From JACJXF01 sp038316435 (GTDB taxonomy: Bacteria > Bacteroidota > Bacteroidia > Bacteroidales > GCA-2748055), in contig JBBQAQ010000019.1 in NCBI GenBank assembly GCA_038316435.1, forward strand, positions 1 through 64,000: a DNA stretch of 64,000 bases, in the 5' to 3' direction. The position numbers and the translations under genes are program-made. Below the pieces are notes generated by a model that did no database searches, had not been told where the DNA came from, and saw only the letters and a program-made list of their open reading frames with translations. Every line of letters begins with the position of its first letter. The first letter of the stretch is position 1. Of this stretch, positions 28,652 to 38,661 are shown in pieces.

Positions 28652-31600
28652 TTATTTTAATAAATATTCAATTTCTGAATTCTCTTTCACATAATCAAAA
28701 AATGCATCGCTAAGACTCAGATACTGAGATCTTGAGAAAAGATCCGACTTGATGTTGCTTTCTGTATCAACAATATGTATGCACAAATGTTTCACATCCT
28801 CGCCTTTCTCAGCCCTAGCGACGAAGCTTTGCAAATCGTTGATCATTTCATCGGTAAGGGAATTAAGAGGAATGGTAAGTGTTACACTCTTTACCATTTC
28901 TTTCCTTGCTTCGGAAAGCAGGTGAATACTTTTAATCCGGGTTGCAATTCCCGAACTGCCGTCTTTCTTGGAAGTCCATTCTTCGACTCCCGCCTTCACC
29001 ATAATCGATACTCCGGTACTGAAAAACTTTTTGTGGTTTACAAAATCATTTCCCCATAAACGCAACTGATAGGTATCAGTAAAATCTTCAAGTTCGGCAA
29101 TGCCGTAAGGCTTATTATTTTTTTGGGAGATGCCTTCACGGAATGATTTGATAATACCGGCAAAAGCAATATGCTTATTTTTAAACTCCGATAAACGATT
29201 ATTCAGGTCGTAAAGACTTACATTACAGAAACTGTCGATCTCAGGGCGGAAACGGTCAAGGGGATGAGCGGTAAGATACATTCCAATGAGTTCTTTTTCA
29301 CGATTGATCCTTTCCAGCAATGGCCAGTCTTCAATTTTAGCTGCAATTGGCCTCATGATCACTTCATCATTTACTCCCCCGAAAAGACTTTGCTGAGTAC
29401 TAACCTTTTCACTTTGCAGTCGGCTTGCGTATTTCACAAGTGCATCAAAAAAACTTGATTCATTTCCAACAGGGAAAAAATACTGAGCGCGGTTAAAATC
29501 AGTAAAACAGTCGAAGGCACCTGTGTATGCAAGTCCTTCAAGGTTTTTGCGGGTCATCACCCGAAGATCCATTCTCTCAATAAAATCAAAAATATCTTTA
29601 TACAATCCGTTCTTCTTACGTTCTTCAATAATGGTTGTAACAGCCGATTCTCCGACACCTTTTATTGCTCCTAAACCAAAGCGGATATTACCCTTTTTGT
29701 TAACCGTAAATTTTACGTTACTTTCATTCACATCCGGTCCCATTACGGCAATACCCATTCTCCGGCACTCATCCATAAACAGGCTTATTTTCTTGATATC
29801 TGTAATGTTTCTACTCAGCACAGCAGCCATAAACTCAGCCGGATGATGGGCTTTCAGATAGGCTGTCTGATAGGAAACATAGGCGTAGCAAGTAGAGTGC
29901 GACTTATTAAATGCGTATTCTGCAAATGCTTCCCAGTCGACCCAGATTTTATTGATAACCTCCTCATTGTACCCTTTATTCAGGCAACCCTCAACGAACT
30001 TGCCCTTAAGCTCGTCCATCATTTTCCGGATCTTTTTACCCATGGCTTTTCGAAGCGAATCGGCCTGACCTCTTGTAAAGCCAGCAAGACGCTGGGAAAG
30101 TCTCATTACCTGTTCCTGATACACAGTAATTCCGTAGGTTTCCTTAAGTTCTTCCTCCATTTCAGGAACAGGGTAGGAAATTGCTTCCTTTCCATGCTTT
30201 CTTTTAATAAAAGAAGGGATATATTCCATTGGACCCGGTCTGTAGAGAGCGTTCATGGCAATAAGATCCTCAAAACGGTTAGGTTTCAGGTCACGGAGGT
30301 GTTTTCGCATACCGGCCGATTCAAACTGGAAAAGTCCAGTAGTATCACCCCTGGCATAAAGCTCGTAGGTTTCAGCATCTTCAATGGGAATGCTATTTAT
30401 GTCGATTTGTATTCCTGTTGACTCAAAAACATTCGAAACGGCATCTTTAATAATGGATAGAGTTTTTAAGCCCAGAAAGTCCATTTTTAACATCCCCACA
30501 TCCTCAACGTTTTTACCGTCGTATTGAGTTACTAATAAATCAGAGTCTTTTGAAGTGCAGACTGGAATATGGTTTATAAGATCATCGCGGCCAATGATAA
30601 TACCGCAGGCATGAAGGCCGGTATGTCTGACTGAACCTTCGAGGGTTCCTGCATATTTCAGCACACTAGTTACTTCGGGAGTACCGTAATCCCTGAAGTT
30701 ACGGAGTTCAGGAACTTCTTCGTAGGCCTTTTTAAGAGTGGTGCCAGGGCGTTCAGGGATTAATTTCGCGATTCGGTCGGCTTCAGAGAGTGGCAGTTTC
30801 TGAATTCTTGCTACATCCCTGATTGCCATTTTTGCCGCCATGGTTCCAAATGTGATAATTTGGGCAACCTTACTTTGTCCGTATTTATTGACAACCCAAC
30901 GCAGCACTTCCTCTCGGCCATCTTCGTCAAAGTCGATGTCTATATCGGGCATTGATACCCTGTCAGGGTTCAGAAATCTCTCAAACAGCAAATTATATTT
31001 TAATGGATCAATACCTGTAATTCCAGTGCAATAGGCAACCACTGAGCCCGCGGCAGAACCACGGCCGGGACCTACAGCTACTCCCATTTTTCTTGCTTCA
31101 TTAATAAAATCCTGAACTATGAGAAAATATCCTGGAAATCCCATATTCTTAACAACCTCAAGTTCGAAATCTATCCTTTCTTTAATCTCAGGAGTAATTT
31201 CAGAATATCTTCTGGCAGCTCCCACGTAACTAAGATGATTGAGGTAATCATCTTCGTTCGTAAATCCATCAGGAAGCGGGAAATCAGGCATGATAGGATC
31301 CCGGTTCAATGCATAGAGCTCAACTTTATCAACGATTTCCTGAGTGTTCCTAATGACATCCGGGATATCCCTGAATATTTCCTGCATCTCCTCGCGGGTC
31401 TTTAGCCATTCCTGTTGAGTGTACTTCATGCGGGAAGGGTCGTCAAGGTCCTTTCCGGTACTCAGGCAAATTAGACGGTCGTGCGCACCGGCATCTTCAG
31501 GGTTTACAAAATGGACATCATTAGTGGCGATACATTTCACGCCCAGCTTTTTGCCCAGTTCCAGAAGAGAGTTATTTACAAAAATCTGATCTTTATAAAC

Positions 31601-32899
31601 TTTATGGTTCATTTCAGGATCATTGCTTTTATGACGCATCAGTTCAAGATACAGATCGTCAGCAAAAATCTCCTGATAAGTTTTAATAAGCGTTTCTGCC
31701 GATTCAATTCCATGATTCATGATTTCCTGAGGAATTTCTCCTCCCAGGCATGCGGTAGTGGCTATTAAACCTTCAGAGTATTGCTTTAAAAGTTCTTTAT
31801 CAATCCTTGGTTTATAATACATTCCCTCTGTCCAACCGAGGGAAACCAGTTTAACCAGATTATAATATCCCACCTTGTTCTTTGCAAGCAGGATAAGGTG
31901 GTCGCCACTTGCATCAATTTTTTCATCTTTCAGGAGGCGTGATCTCTTGGCAATATAAACTTCACATCCGATAATTGGAGTAATACCCTGCTTTTTTGCC
32001 TCGTTATGAAAAATTTTCGCACCAAAAAGATTCCCATGATCCGTAATTGCCATGGCTGTCATTCCATTCTCTTTGGCTTTTTGCAACAAACCCGGTATGG
32101 ATGCGGCTCCATCGAGAATAGAATACTGGGTGTGCACATGCAAATGAGTGAATTGCAGAGTTTCTGTAACGGAGGATTCCGGGAATTGGGAAGAGTTTTG
32201 TTCAACAGATTTTTGTTTCTGAGATTTCTGAGAAACTACTTCTACCCCTGCCGGCTTAATGTGTTCAAAATCAACTTTGGAAAAAGCAATGAGTTCTTCA
32301 GCTGTAAGAGGCAGAGAAGAGGATTTTATAACTCCTAGTCTTACCAGTTCAAGAAAACATCTGGATGTTGCCTCAACATCACCGGCAGCGTTATGGGCGT
32401 CAGTAAATCCTTCCTGAAACAATTTGAAGTGCAGTTCAGCGAGATTAGGCCACTTGAATTTGCCACCTCTCCCACCCGGTATTGCGCAATAATCGGTACT
32501 TTCAAGCTTGGTACAAAGTTTCTTTTTATTAAGAAAATCACTTTCGATTCCGTTTCGCAAAAATTCAGAAGCAACAACATTTATATCAAACTCAATATTA
32601 TGACCAACCAGCAGTGTGGTGGTTGCAATATCTGCGGCAAATTCGTTAAGTACTGTTTTCAGATCATGACCATCAGCCATTGCTTTTTCGGTAGAGATGC
32701 CATGTACTTTCTCTGCTGAGTAAGGAATGATGAAACCTTCTGGTTTAATAATATAATTTTTGGCCCCGATTAATTTTCCAGAATGTTCGTGCATCTGCCA
32801 TGCAAGTTGCACCAATCTGGGCCAATTATCGAGATCTGTCAAAGGAGCATTATCCCTTAAAGGTAATCCGGTAGTTTCGGTGTCAAAAATCAGAAACAT
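28652..32899 (-). CDS. dnaE: DNA polymerase III alpha subunit with fused N-terminal 3'-5' exonuclease
   Basis: A 1415-residue replicative polymerase. Residues 1-200 are a DnaQ-type DEDD exonuclease: FDTETTG with Asp6 and Glu8, GHNIEFDINV and HNAAGDVEATSR. A linker leads to a PHP domain starting FTHLHVHTQYSILDG (about 250). The palm catalytic aspartates are in PDIDIDFDEDGRE near residue 650. Later motifs include YRPGPMEYIP and YGITVYQEQVM, then an OB-fold region near 1240-1330. E. coli DnaE is 1160 residues and its proofreader DnaQ is separate. Here proofreading is built into the chain, in front of the PHP domain; in PolC the exonuclease is inserted inside it. trxA follows downstream. Confidence 0.94.
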   Translation of the reverse strand: MFLIFDTETTGLPLRDNAPLTDLDNWPRLVQLAWQMHEHSGKLIGAKNYIIKPEGFIIPYSAEKVHGISTEKAMADGHDLKTVLNEFAADIATTTLLVGHNIEFDINVVASEFLRNGIESDFLNKKKLCTKLESTDYCAIPGGRGGKFKWPNLAELHFKLFQEGFTDAHNAAGDVEATSRCFLELVRLGVIKSSSLPLTAEELIAFSKVDFEHIKPAGVEVVSQKSQKQKSVEQNSSQFPESSVTETLQFTHLHVHTQYSILDGAASIPGLLQKAKENGMTAMAITDHGNLFGAKIFHNEAKKQGITPIIGCEVYIAKRSRLLKDEKIDASGDHLILLAKNKVGYYNLVKLVSLGWTEGMYYKPRIDKELLKQYSEGLIATTACLGGEIPQEIMNHGIESAETLIKTYQEIFADDLYLELMRHKSNDPEMNHKVYKDQIFVNNSLLELGKKLGVKCIATNDVHFVNPEDAGAHDRLICLSTGKDLDDPSRMKYTQQEWLKTREEMQEIFRDIPDVIRNTQEIVDKVELYALNRDPIMPDFPLPDGFTNEDDYLNHLSYVGAARRYSEITPEIKERIDFELEVVKNMGFPGYFLIVQDFINEARKMGVAVGPGRGSAAGSVVAYCTGITGIDPLKYNLLFERFLNPDRVSMPDIDIDFDEDGREEVLRWVVNKYGQSKVAQIITFGTMAAKMAIRDVARIQKLPLSEADRIAKLIPERPGTTLKKAYEEVPELRNFRDYGTPEVTSVLKYAGTLEGSVRHTGLHACGIIIGRDDLINHIPVCTSKDSDLLVTQYDGKNVEDVGMLKMDFLGLKTLSIIKDAVSNVFESTGIQIDINSIPIEDAETYELYARGDTTGLFQFESAGMRKHLRDLKPNRFEDLIAMNALYRPGPMEYIPSFIKRKHGKEAISYPVPEMEEELKETYGITVYQEQVMRLSQRLAGFTRGQADSLRKAMGKKIRKMMDELKGKFVEGCLNKGYNEEVINKIWVDWEAFAEYAFNKSHSTCYAYVSYQTAYLKAHHPAEFMAAVLSRNITDIKKISLFMDECRRMGIAVMGPDVNESNVKFTVNKKGNIRFGLGAIKGVGESAVTTIIEERKKNGLYKDIFDFIERMDLRVMTRKNLEGLAYTGAFDCFTDFNRAQYFFPVGNESSFFDALVKYASRLQSEKVSTQQSLFGGVNDEVIMRPIAAKIEDWPLLERINREKELIGMYLTAHPLDRFRPEIDSFCNVSLYDLNNRLSEFKNKHIAFAGIIKSFREGISQKNNKPYGIAELEDFTDTYQLRLWGNDFVNHKKFFSTGVSIMVKAGVEEWTSKKDGSSGIATRIKSIHLLSEARKEMVKSVTLTIPLNSLTDEMINDLQSFVARAEKGEDVKHLCIHIVDTESNIKSDLFSRSQYLSLSDAFFDYVKENSEIEYLLK

Positions 32900-33070
32900 T
32901 CAATGGTTTTTCAGCAAATGAATAAGCAAGTCTTTATATTTCAAGGCAATAGCGATATAAGAATTCTATTTGACCTTTAGTGTAAAAATACCATAAATAG
33001 TCTCTGAAAAACAGGGGTGTTGATAAGTCGTGAAAGTTTTTATAGGTAAAGGTAGTAAGTAATGAATTTT
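32900..33070. other. Non-coding region upstream of dnaE
   Basis: About 170 bp before the repeat block with no convincing gene or promoter. Short reading frames on the minus strand here extend into the low-complexity repeat and are not genes. Confidence 0.5.
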
Positions 33071-33155
33071 CTCTGTGGTCCTCTGTGGCTGCTCTGTGGT
33101 CCTCTGTGTAAAAAAAGTTAATTTCACAGTCCCGATTGCTATCGGGATCACAGAG
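33071..33155. repeat. CTCTGTGG tandem units plus CCCGAT hairpin with inverted copy
   Basis: CTCTGTGG, or CTCTGTGT in the last case, occurs at 33071, 33081, 33092 and 33102, spaced 10, 11 and 10 bp. It is followed by a poly-A run and then a perfect hairpin, CCCGAT-TGCT-ATCGGG (33131-33146). An inverted copy, CACAGAG, sits at 33149-33155. The last tandem unit can pair with this inverted copy to enclose the hairpin. The block is not coding. It resembles dispersed intergenic repeats common in Bacteroidota, which is my recollection and not a search result. Confidence 0.65.
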
Positions 33156-33619
33156 TAGCCTAGGAGATTGTAAATCAAAATGGGACAAAGATGATATTTC
33201 ATAAAAAACACATAACAATATTGGAATTGAATTCCGAAATTGTTAGGTGTTTTTCTTAAGAATATTAAAAAATCTGCATTATGGCTCGAAATACCTGATC
33301 AAAATAATATCAACTAACACTTTGTTAGTTACATTTTGAAATACGAGCTTGTTCAAATCGAATACAACAACAAAGGTAAGAAATACTCTTGCGTATATGA
33401 TGTCTGGCTTCAACGATGGTGTAAAGGCTAACAAGAATGAGTATTGTTCTGGGTGAGATTTTGGTGCAGTTTAAAAATAAACAAAAATGGAGAACTGAAA
33501 CTTTTAAGAAAAAGTGAAGATAAACATCCAAAATTTTGGGGTTTTATAAGATTGATATTTAGGATCTGCACCTGAATATGGTTTTTTCTTTTTGTTCATG
33601 ATGCGAAAGTAAGAATTGC
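33156..33619. other. Intergenic region without a recognisable gene
   Basis: About 460 bp. The only coding-like piece is a 31-residue minus-strand frame starting at ATG 33599 (MNKKKKPYSGADPKYQSY and so on). It has no identifiable relatives by eye and may be chance or debris. No RNA gene was recognised. Confidence 0.4.
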
Positions 33620-33931
33620 TTAATTTCTTTTTATTGTTATCCCGTGCTTTAATATTTCATTAACGACAGGGTTAGATTTATTAAAGTCACTTATCGAAAA
33701 AGGATGTGGTTCAATTCTTAAATCAACTTTCCTGCGCAGCTTCATTAAATCTATCTGAGTGTCAATAATATCTGTTACATTATTAACTATTATAGCAATA
33801 TCAATGTCACTATTATCATGGTTTGTTCCTTTTGCAAAAGAACCAAATAATATAGCTTGTTGGATACTATATTTATTGCTTATTGAGTCAATATAAACAC
33901 TTGCTATCCTTAGAGCTTCTCTTTTATCCAT
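33620..33931 (-). CDS. MNT-type minimal nucleotidyltransferase (HEPN/MNT pair)
   Basis: A 103-residue protein of the DNA polymerase beta superfamily. The core motif GSFAKGTNHDNSDIDIAI contains the GS and DxD residues that bind metal and nucleotide; a third acidic residue is in KVDLRIEPH. Such proteins are paired with HEPN proteins, and some act as antitoxins that AMPylate or otherwise neutralise the HEPN partner. The partner gene lies directly upstream and is broken. This gene itself looks intact, so it may be an orphan antitoxin. Confidence 0.85.
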   Translation of the reverse strand: MDKREALRIASVYIDSISNKYSIQQAILFGSFAKGTNHDNSDIDIAIIVNNVTDIIDTQIDLMKLRRKVDLRIEPHPFSISDFNKSNPVVNEILKHGITIKRN

Positions 33932-34309
33932 GCTTGCAATATTTTAATTTTATCAATCCATTCTGTTGTAAACCCGATAGTACATTTTTTTGTAAAATGC
34001 ATCTTTGTAACTATCGTATCTCGCAGTCATATTGAAAGTCGAAATAGTGTCCAACCAGTCTAAATGCTCTTCAGAAAATGATAATCCGGAAAGCATTGCT
34101 AATTTTGTTAAGTCGTGTGTATAAGAAGCATGGTCTGATATCTTTTTAACAACACAAGCTTTCAATAATCTTTCCACTACAATATGTCCAATAAATAAAG
34201 ACCAATGATAATCCTTTGAATTATAAAGATGCATCATTGTAATAAAATCTTTATCAGACGTATTAATCCAATGATTTACTGTCTTCTATATATCAACATT
34301 ATCAATCAT
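33910..34309 (-). pseudogene. HEPN-domain protein, inactivated by a nonsense codon and a frameshift
   Basis: The partner of the MNT gene. From ATG 34309 the frame reads seven codons (MIDNVDI), a TAG, then family-like sequence (KTVNHWINTSDKDF, YHWSLFIGHIVVERLLKA, YTHDLTKLA). Near 33986-33992 a run of seven A residues on the minus strand shifts the frame. With six A residues it would continue FYKKCTIGFTTEWIDKI and end WIKEKL at 33910, overlapping the MNT start by 22 bp. The repaired protein would be about 132 residues, the normal HEPN length. An ATG at 34237 could still give a 94-residue product. The HEPN RNase motif R-x4-6-H was not seen. A sequencing error could explain the homopolymer but not the TAG. 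Confidence 0.75.
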
Positions 34310-34592
34310 GTTAAAATTTTGACTCAAAGTTAATCAATTCTTAATACCCAAAACACCATATTCTTTACCCAAAAAATTGAACTTTATTTCACTTTTTTGC
34401 AAAATAAATATTGATATTTTATTGGTTTTTAGATAATTATATTGTAAGGGTTTGGTCCATATATTTCTCAACCTGTCTCAAAAAATACTCGTTGATCATT
34501 TGTATTTCCTCAGATTCCACGGGTGCTGACAAAAATCATAATTACATTAACCCTAAAATCACTTACTTTGCATCTTTACTAAAAGAACGGTA
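34310..34592. other. Intergenic region upstream of mutA
   Basis: AT-rich region with no gene. No cobalamin riboswitch fold was recognised, although the mutase downstream needs B12. A TTACTTTGC stretch about 25 bp before the mutA start resembles a Bacteroidota -7 region imperfectly. Confidence 0.35.
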
Positions 34593-36461
34593 ATGAGTGA
34601 TCAAATTAAAAACGAATCCTTGTTTGACGGGTTTCCAAATATAAAACCTGAGGAATGGAAAAATAAGATGGTACTGGATCTCAAAGGTCTGCCTTATGAA
34701 AAGTTAATTTGGAAAACCAATGAGGGAATTGAGGTAAAGCCTTTTTATACGCAGGAAGATCTTGAAAATCTGAAATATCTTGAATCACAACCGGGTGAAT
34801 TTCCATATCTGAGAGGGAATGAGACCTCAACAAATAAATGGGAAATACGACAAGACATACTGGTTGATAACATTGAAAAGGCTAATGCTGCAGCACTGAA
34901 TGCACTGAATAAAGGAGCTACTTCCATAGGTTTTATTCTACCGGAGGATAAGGTTTTCTCGCAGGATGAGTTCAAAAGTCTTCTGAAGGATATTTATATC
35001 GAATGCGTCCCGATAAACTTTATTACTCACTCTCAGGCAACAGGAATATTTCAATTTCTCAAAGATGAATGCGTATCAAGAAATATCGATCCAAACAGAA
35101 TTGTAGGTTCAATTGATAATGATCCTCTGGGTTACCTTACCGGAAATGGAAATTTTATATATCCTGAAAGGGATGAATTTCGGCAAACTGCTGCATTACT
35201 GAGCAAAGCAGCGTCTGAGCTGCCCAATTTGAGAATGCTGGGAATAAACGGAACAAATTTTCACAATGCAGGTGGAACGATTATTCAGGAGTTGGGATTT
35301 AGTCTTGCCATTATTTCCGATTATCTGGATATCCTTTCGGGGGGAGGGTTAAAACCTGAAACCATTGCCGGAAGCATGCAATTGAACCTCTCAGTTGGGC
35401 CAGTCTATTTCATGGAAATTGCCAAAAACCGCGCAGCCAGATTTCTTTTCGCAAAGCTTGTGAAATCATGGGGTGTTGGGAGTGAAAAAGGACTTAAATC
35501 GTATATACATTGTGCTACTTCCGAATGGAATCAAACTATTTATGATCCTTATGTTAACATGCTCAGATCAACCACCGAAAGCATGTCGGCAGTTTTAGGG
35601 GGATGCGATTCGCTAACTGTTACCCCATTCGACAAAGCAATTCGTTCGGGTAATGATTTTTCAGAACGAATAGCAAGAAACACCCATATAATTCTCAAAG
35701 AGGAAGCCTGGCTGGATAAGGTTCAGGATCCGGCTGCCGGCTCATATTTTATTGAAAGTTTAACCGATTCTATCATTTCAGAATCGTGGAAACTTTTTCT
35801 GGAGATCGAGGAAATGGGCGGGTATCTCGTTGCTTTTAAAGCAGGTGGAATTCAGGAAAGAATAACTACCTCTGCTGCACTGCGCAATCAGAATATTGCA
35901 GGGCGAAAGGAGACTTTATTGGGAACAAATCAATATCCAAATCCCCTTGAGAATAAACCTGAAGATCTGAATCCTGCAATTGAATCCCCACACCAAAAAA
36001 ATAACGCAAACCTTTTGGCCGAACCCTTAGAAATGTACAGAGGAGCTAATGAATTTGAGAAACTGAGGTTTAAATCAGAGGCTAAAAAGAAAAAGGTTTT
36101 CCTGCTTACAATCGGAAATCAATTATTTAGAAAAGCCAGAGCAGGCTTTTCAGCAGGTTTCTTCGCATGCGCAGGATTTGAAGTGATTGATAATCCCGGT
36201 TTTGACACGCCTTCAGAGGGAGTTAAAGCTGCCAGGAATGCCAATGCTTCGATAGTTGTACTTTGCAGCAGCGATGAAGAGTACGCCACACTTGCACCGG
36301 AAGTTACAGATCTTATTGGTAAGGATATGATATTGGTAATTGCAGGATATCCAAAGGATTGCATGGAGGTTCTAAAATCCAAAGGGATAACGAATTTTAT
36401 ACATTTGAAATCGAATGTTTTGGAAGAACTTCAGAAATATCAGAAAATGCTGGAACTATAA
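34593..36461 (+). CDS. mutA: Methylmalonyl-CoA mutase small subunit
   Basis: A 622-residue subunit of the B12-dependent heterodimeric mutase that interconverts succinyl-CoA and methylmalonyl-CoA in propionate metabolism. The barrel domain contains phrases shared with the large subunit (FLFAKLVKSWGV, FSERIARNTHIILKEEAWL, DPAAGSYFIESLTD). The C-terminal cobalamin-type domain is present (about 485-620) but lacks the DxHxxG cobalt-binding motif, as expected for the non-catalytic subunit. The gene is followed after 46 bp by mutB. Confidence 0.95.
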   Translation: MSDQIKNESLFDGFPNIKPEEWKNKMVLDLKGLPYEKLIWKTNEGIEVKPFYTQEDLENLKYLESQPGEFPYLRGNETSTNKWEIRQDILVDNIEKANAAALNALNKGATSIGFILPEDKVFSQDEFKSLLKDIYIECVPINFITHSQATGIFQFLKDECVSRNIDPNRIVGSIDNDPLGYLTGNGNFIYPERDEFRQTAALLSKAASELPNLRMLGINGTNFHNAGGTIIQELGFSLAIISDYLDILSGGGLKPETIAGSMQLNLSVGPVYFMEIAKNRAARFLFAKLVKSWGVGSEKGLKSYIHCATSEWNQTIYDPYVNMLRSTTESMSAVLGGCDSLTVTPFDKAIRSGNDFSERIARNTHIILKEEAWLDKVQDPAAGSYFIESLTDSIISESWKLFLEIEEMGGYLVAFKAGGIQERITTSAALRNQNIAGRKETLLGTNQYPNPLENKPEDLNPAIESPHQKNNANLLAEPLEMYRGANEFEKLRFKSEAKKKKVFLLTIGNQLFRKARAGFSAGFFACAGFEVIDNPGFDTPSEGVKAARNANASIVVLCSSDEEYATLAPEVTDLIGKDMILVIAGYPKDCMEVLKSKGITNFIHLKSNVLEELQKYQKMLEL

Positions 36462-36507
36462 GAAGGATCATAATTGCAAAGCCAGAATTCAATTTATCTA
36501 ATAAATA

Positions 36508-38661
36508 ATGAAACCAGAATATAAAAATATTAATCTTCGCTCTGAAGACCACTCACCAAAAAAGAAAAGCGCTGAAATCCAAGAGACGATGCCTGCTTCA
36601 TGGGAAAGTCCTGAGCATATCCCTGTAAAACCGGTGTATACCAAAGAGGATCTTCAGAAAATGGAGCATCTTCATTTTGCATCGGGATTTCCTCCTTTTC
36701 TGCGCGGACCGTATACCAGTATGTTTGTAACCAGACCTTGGACAATCAGGCAATATGCAGGGTTTTCCACAGCTGAAGAATCGAATGCGTTTTACCGCAG
36801 AAACCTGGCCGCAGGTCAAAAAGGATTATCGGTAGCGTTTGACCTCGCCACGCACCGGGGTTATGATTCCGACCATGAGCGTGTTGTTGGAGATGTTGGG
36901 AAAGCCGGAGTAGCTATTGACTCCATCCTTGATATGAAAGTACTCTTTGACCAGATCCCGCTTGATAAAATGTCGGTTTCCATGACCATGAACGGAGCAG
37001 TTCTTCCCATTATGGCATTTTATATTGTTGCCGGACTTGAGCAGGGAGCAAAACTTGAAGAATTAAGTGGGACGATTCAAAACGATATTCTTAAGGAATT
37101 CATGGTGAGGAATACATACATTTATCCACCCGAAACTTCCATGCGAATAATAGCTGACATTTTCGAATATACCTCTATTCGCATGCCTAAGTTCAACAGT
37201 ATCAGCATATCAGGTTACCACATGCAGGAAGCGGGTGCAACAGCAGATATCGAGCTTGCTTATACCCTTGCAGATGGTCTGGAATACCTTAGAACGGGTA
37301 TAAATGCAGGAATCGATATCGATGCATTTGCTCCGAGACTTTCATTTTTCTGGGCAGTTGGAATGAATCATTTTATGGAGATTGCTAAAATGAGAGCCGC
37401 CCGCATGCTCTGGGCTAAAATTGTAAAACAGTTTAATCCAAAGAATCCGAAATCCATGGCCCTTAGAACCCATTCTCAAACATCAGGATGGAGTCTTACA
37501 GAACAGGATCCGTTTAATAATGTTGCCCGCACCTGCATAGAAGCTATGGCTGCTGCGCTGGGACATACTCAGAGTCTGCATACTAACGCACTTGATGAAG
37601 CAATTGCACTGCCAACAGACTTTTCAGCCCGTATAGCCCGAAATACACAGATATTTATTCAGGAAGAAACCCAGATGCACAGATCTCTCGATCCATGGGC
37701 AGGTTCATATTATGTTGAGAGTCTCACTCATGAAATTGCCCACAAAGCATGGGCACTAATTGAGGAAGTGGAACATCTTGGTGGAATGGCAAAAGCAATC
37801 GAGACCGGAATTCCAAAAATGAGAATTGAAGAAGCCGCTGCCCGCAAGCAAGCACGCATTGATTCAAAGAAAGATACAATTGTAGGTATTAATAAGTACA
37901 GACTGGAAAAAGAAGACCCGATAGATATTTTAACCGTTGGTAACACAGCTGTTCGTGACTCCCAGATAAAAAGGCTTCAGAAGTTAAAGGCTGAACGAAA
38001 CAATGAAGAAGTTCAAAAAGCGCTTGAAGCGATCACTGAGTCGGTTAAAACAGGTAAAGGAAATTTACTTGAACTTTCGGTTGATGCGGCTATGAAAAGA
38101 GCAAGTCTGGGCGAGATTTCCACAGCCATTGAAAAGGTTTCAGGAAGATATAAGGCCGTAATAAGATCTATTTCAGGAGTTTATTCAGCAGAATCTATGG
38201 AAGATGTTAATTTTACTAAAGCCAGGGAGCTCGCGAGCGAATTCGCCAGGCTTGAAGGCCGCCAACCGAGAATTATGGTTGCAAAAATGGGGCAGGATGG
38301 CCATGACCGTGGTGCAAAAGTTGTTTCTACAGGTTATGCCGATATGGGTTTTGATGTAGATATTGGCCCATTGTTTCAGACTCCCGCTGAAGCAGCCAAA
38401 CAAGCAGTTGAAAATGATGTCCATGTGCTTGGAGTATCAAGTCTGGCTGCAGGACACAAAACATTGATCCCTCAGGTAATTGAAGAACTTAAGAAACTTG
38501 GTCGTGAAGATATTATGGTAGTGGCAGGAGGAGTAATCCCTGCACAGGATTATGATTTTCTTTATAAAGCGGGAGTTGTTGCGATTTTCGGGCCAGGTAC
38601 ATCAGTATCGCTAGCGGCTAAAAAAATACTTGAAATACTTATCGACAGCGTTAAAGATTAA
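36508..38661 (+). CDS. mutB: Methylmalonyl-CoA mutase large (catalytic) subunit
   Basis: A 717-residue catalytic subunit. The substrate-binding barrel spans about 50-570, with FARLSFFWAVGMNHFMEIA-like and RTHSQTSGWSLTEQDP phrases. The C-terminal B12 domain carries GQDGHDRGAKVV with His599 as the cobalt ligand. Length and sequence are canonical. It is co-directional with mutA and very probably in the same operon. No MeaB chaperone or epimerase gene is adjacent. Confidence 0.96.
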   Translation: MKPEYKNINLRSEDHSPKKKSAEIQETMPASWESPEHIPVKPVYTKEDLQKMEHLHFASGFPPFLRGPYTSMFVTRPWTIRQYAGFSTAEESNAFYRRNLAAGQKGLSVAFDLATHRGYDSDHERVVGDVGKAGVAIDSILDMKVLFDQIPLDKMSVSMTMNGAVLPIMAFYIVAGLEQGAKLEELSGTIQNDILKEFMVRNTYIYPPETSMRIIADIFEYTSIRMPKFNSISISGYHMQEAGATADIELAYTLADGLEYLRTGINAGIDIDAFAPRLSFFWAVGMNHFMEIAKMRAARMLWAKIVKQFNPKNPKSMALRTHSQTSGWSLTEQDPFNNVARTCIEAMAAALGHTQSLHTNALDEAIALPTDFSARIARNTQIFIQEETQMHRSLDPWAGSYYVESLTHEIAHKAWALIEEVEHLGGMAKAIETGIPKMRIEEAAARKQARIDSKKDTIVGINKYRLEKEDPIDILTVGNTAVRDSQIKRLQKLKAERNNEEVQKALEAITESVKTGKGNLLELSVDAAMKRASLGEISTAIEKVSGRYKAVIRSISGVYSAESMEDVNFTKARELASEFARLEGRQPRIMVAKMGQDGHDRGAKVVSTGYADMGFDVDIGPLFQTPAEAAKQAVENDVHVLGVSSLAAGHKTLIPQVIEELKKLGREDIMVVAGGVIPAQDYDFLYKAGVVAIFGPGTSVSLAAKKILEILIDSVKD

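Noticed and set aside
32934..33218. Two overlapping minus-strand frames containing TEDHR-type repeats
   Set aside because: They are translations of the CTCTGTGG repeat block; they have no family, no start context and low complexity.
33325..33531. 68-residue minus-strand frame rich in Cys and Leu
   Set aside because: No recognisable domain or start signal; composition looks like chance translation of intergenic DNA.
34310..34592. Possible cobalamin riboswitch before the B12-dependent mutase genes
   Set aside because: I could not find the conserved B12-box core or a supporting fold in this short AT-rich gap.
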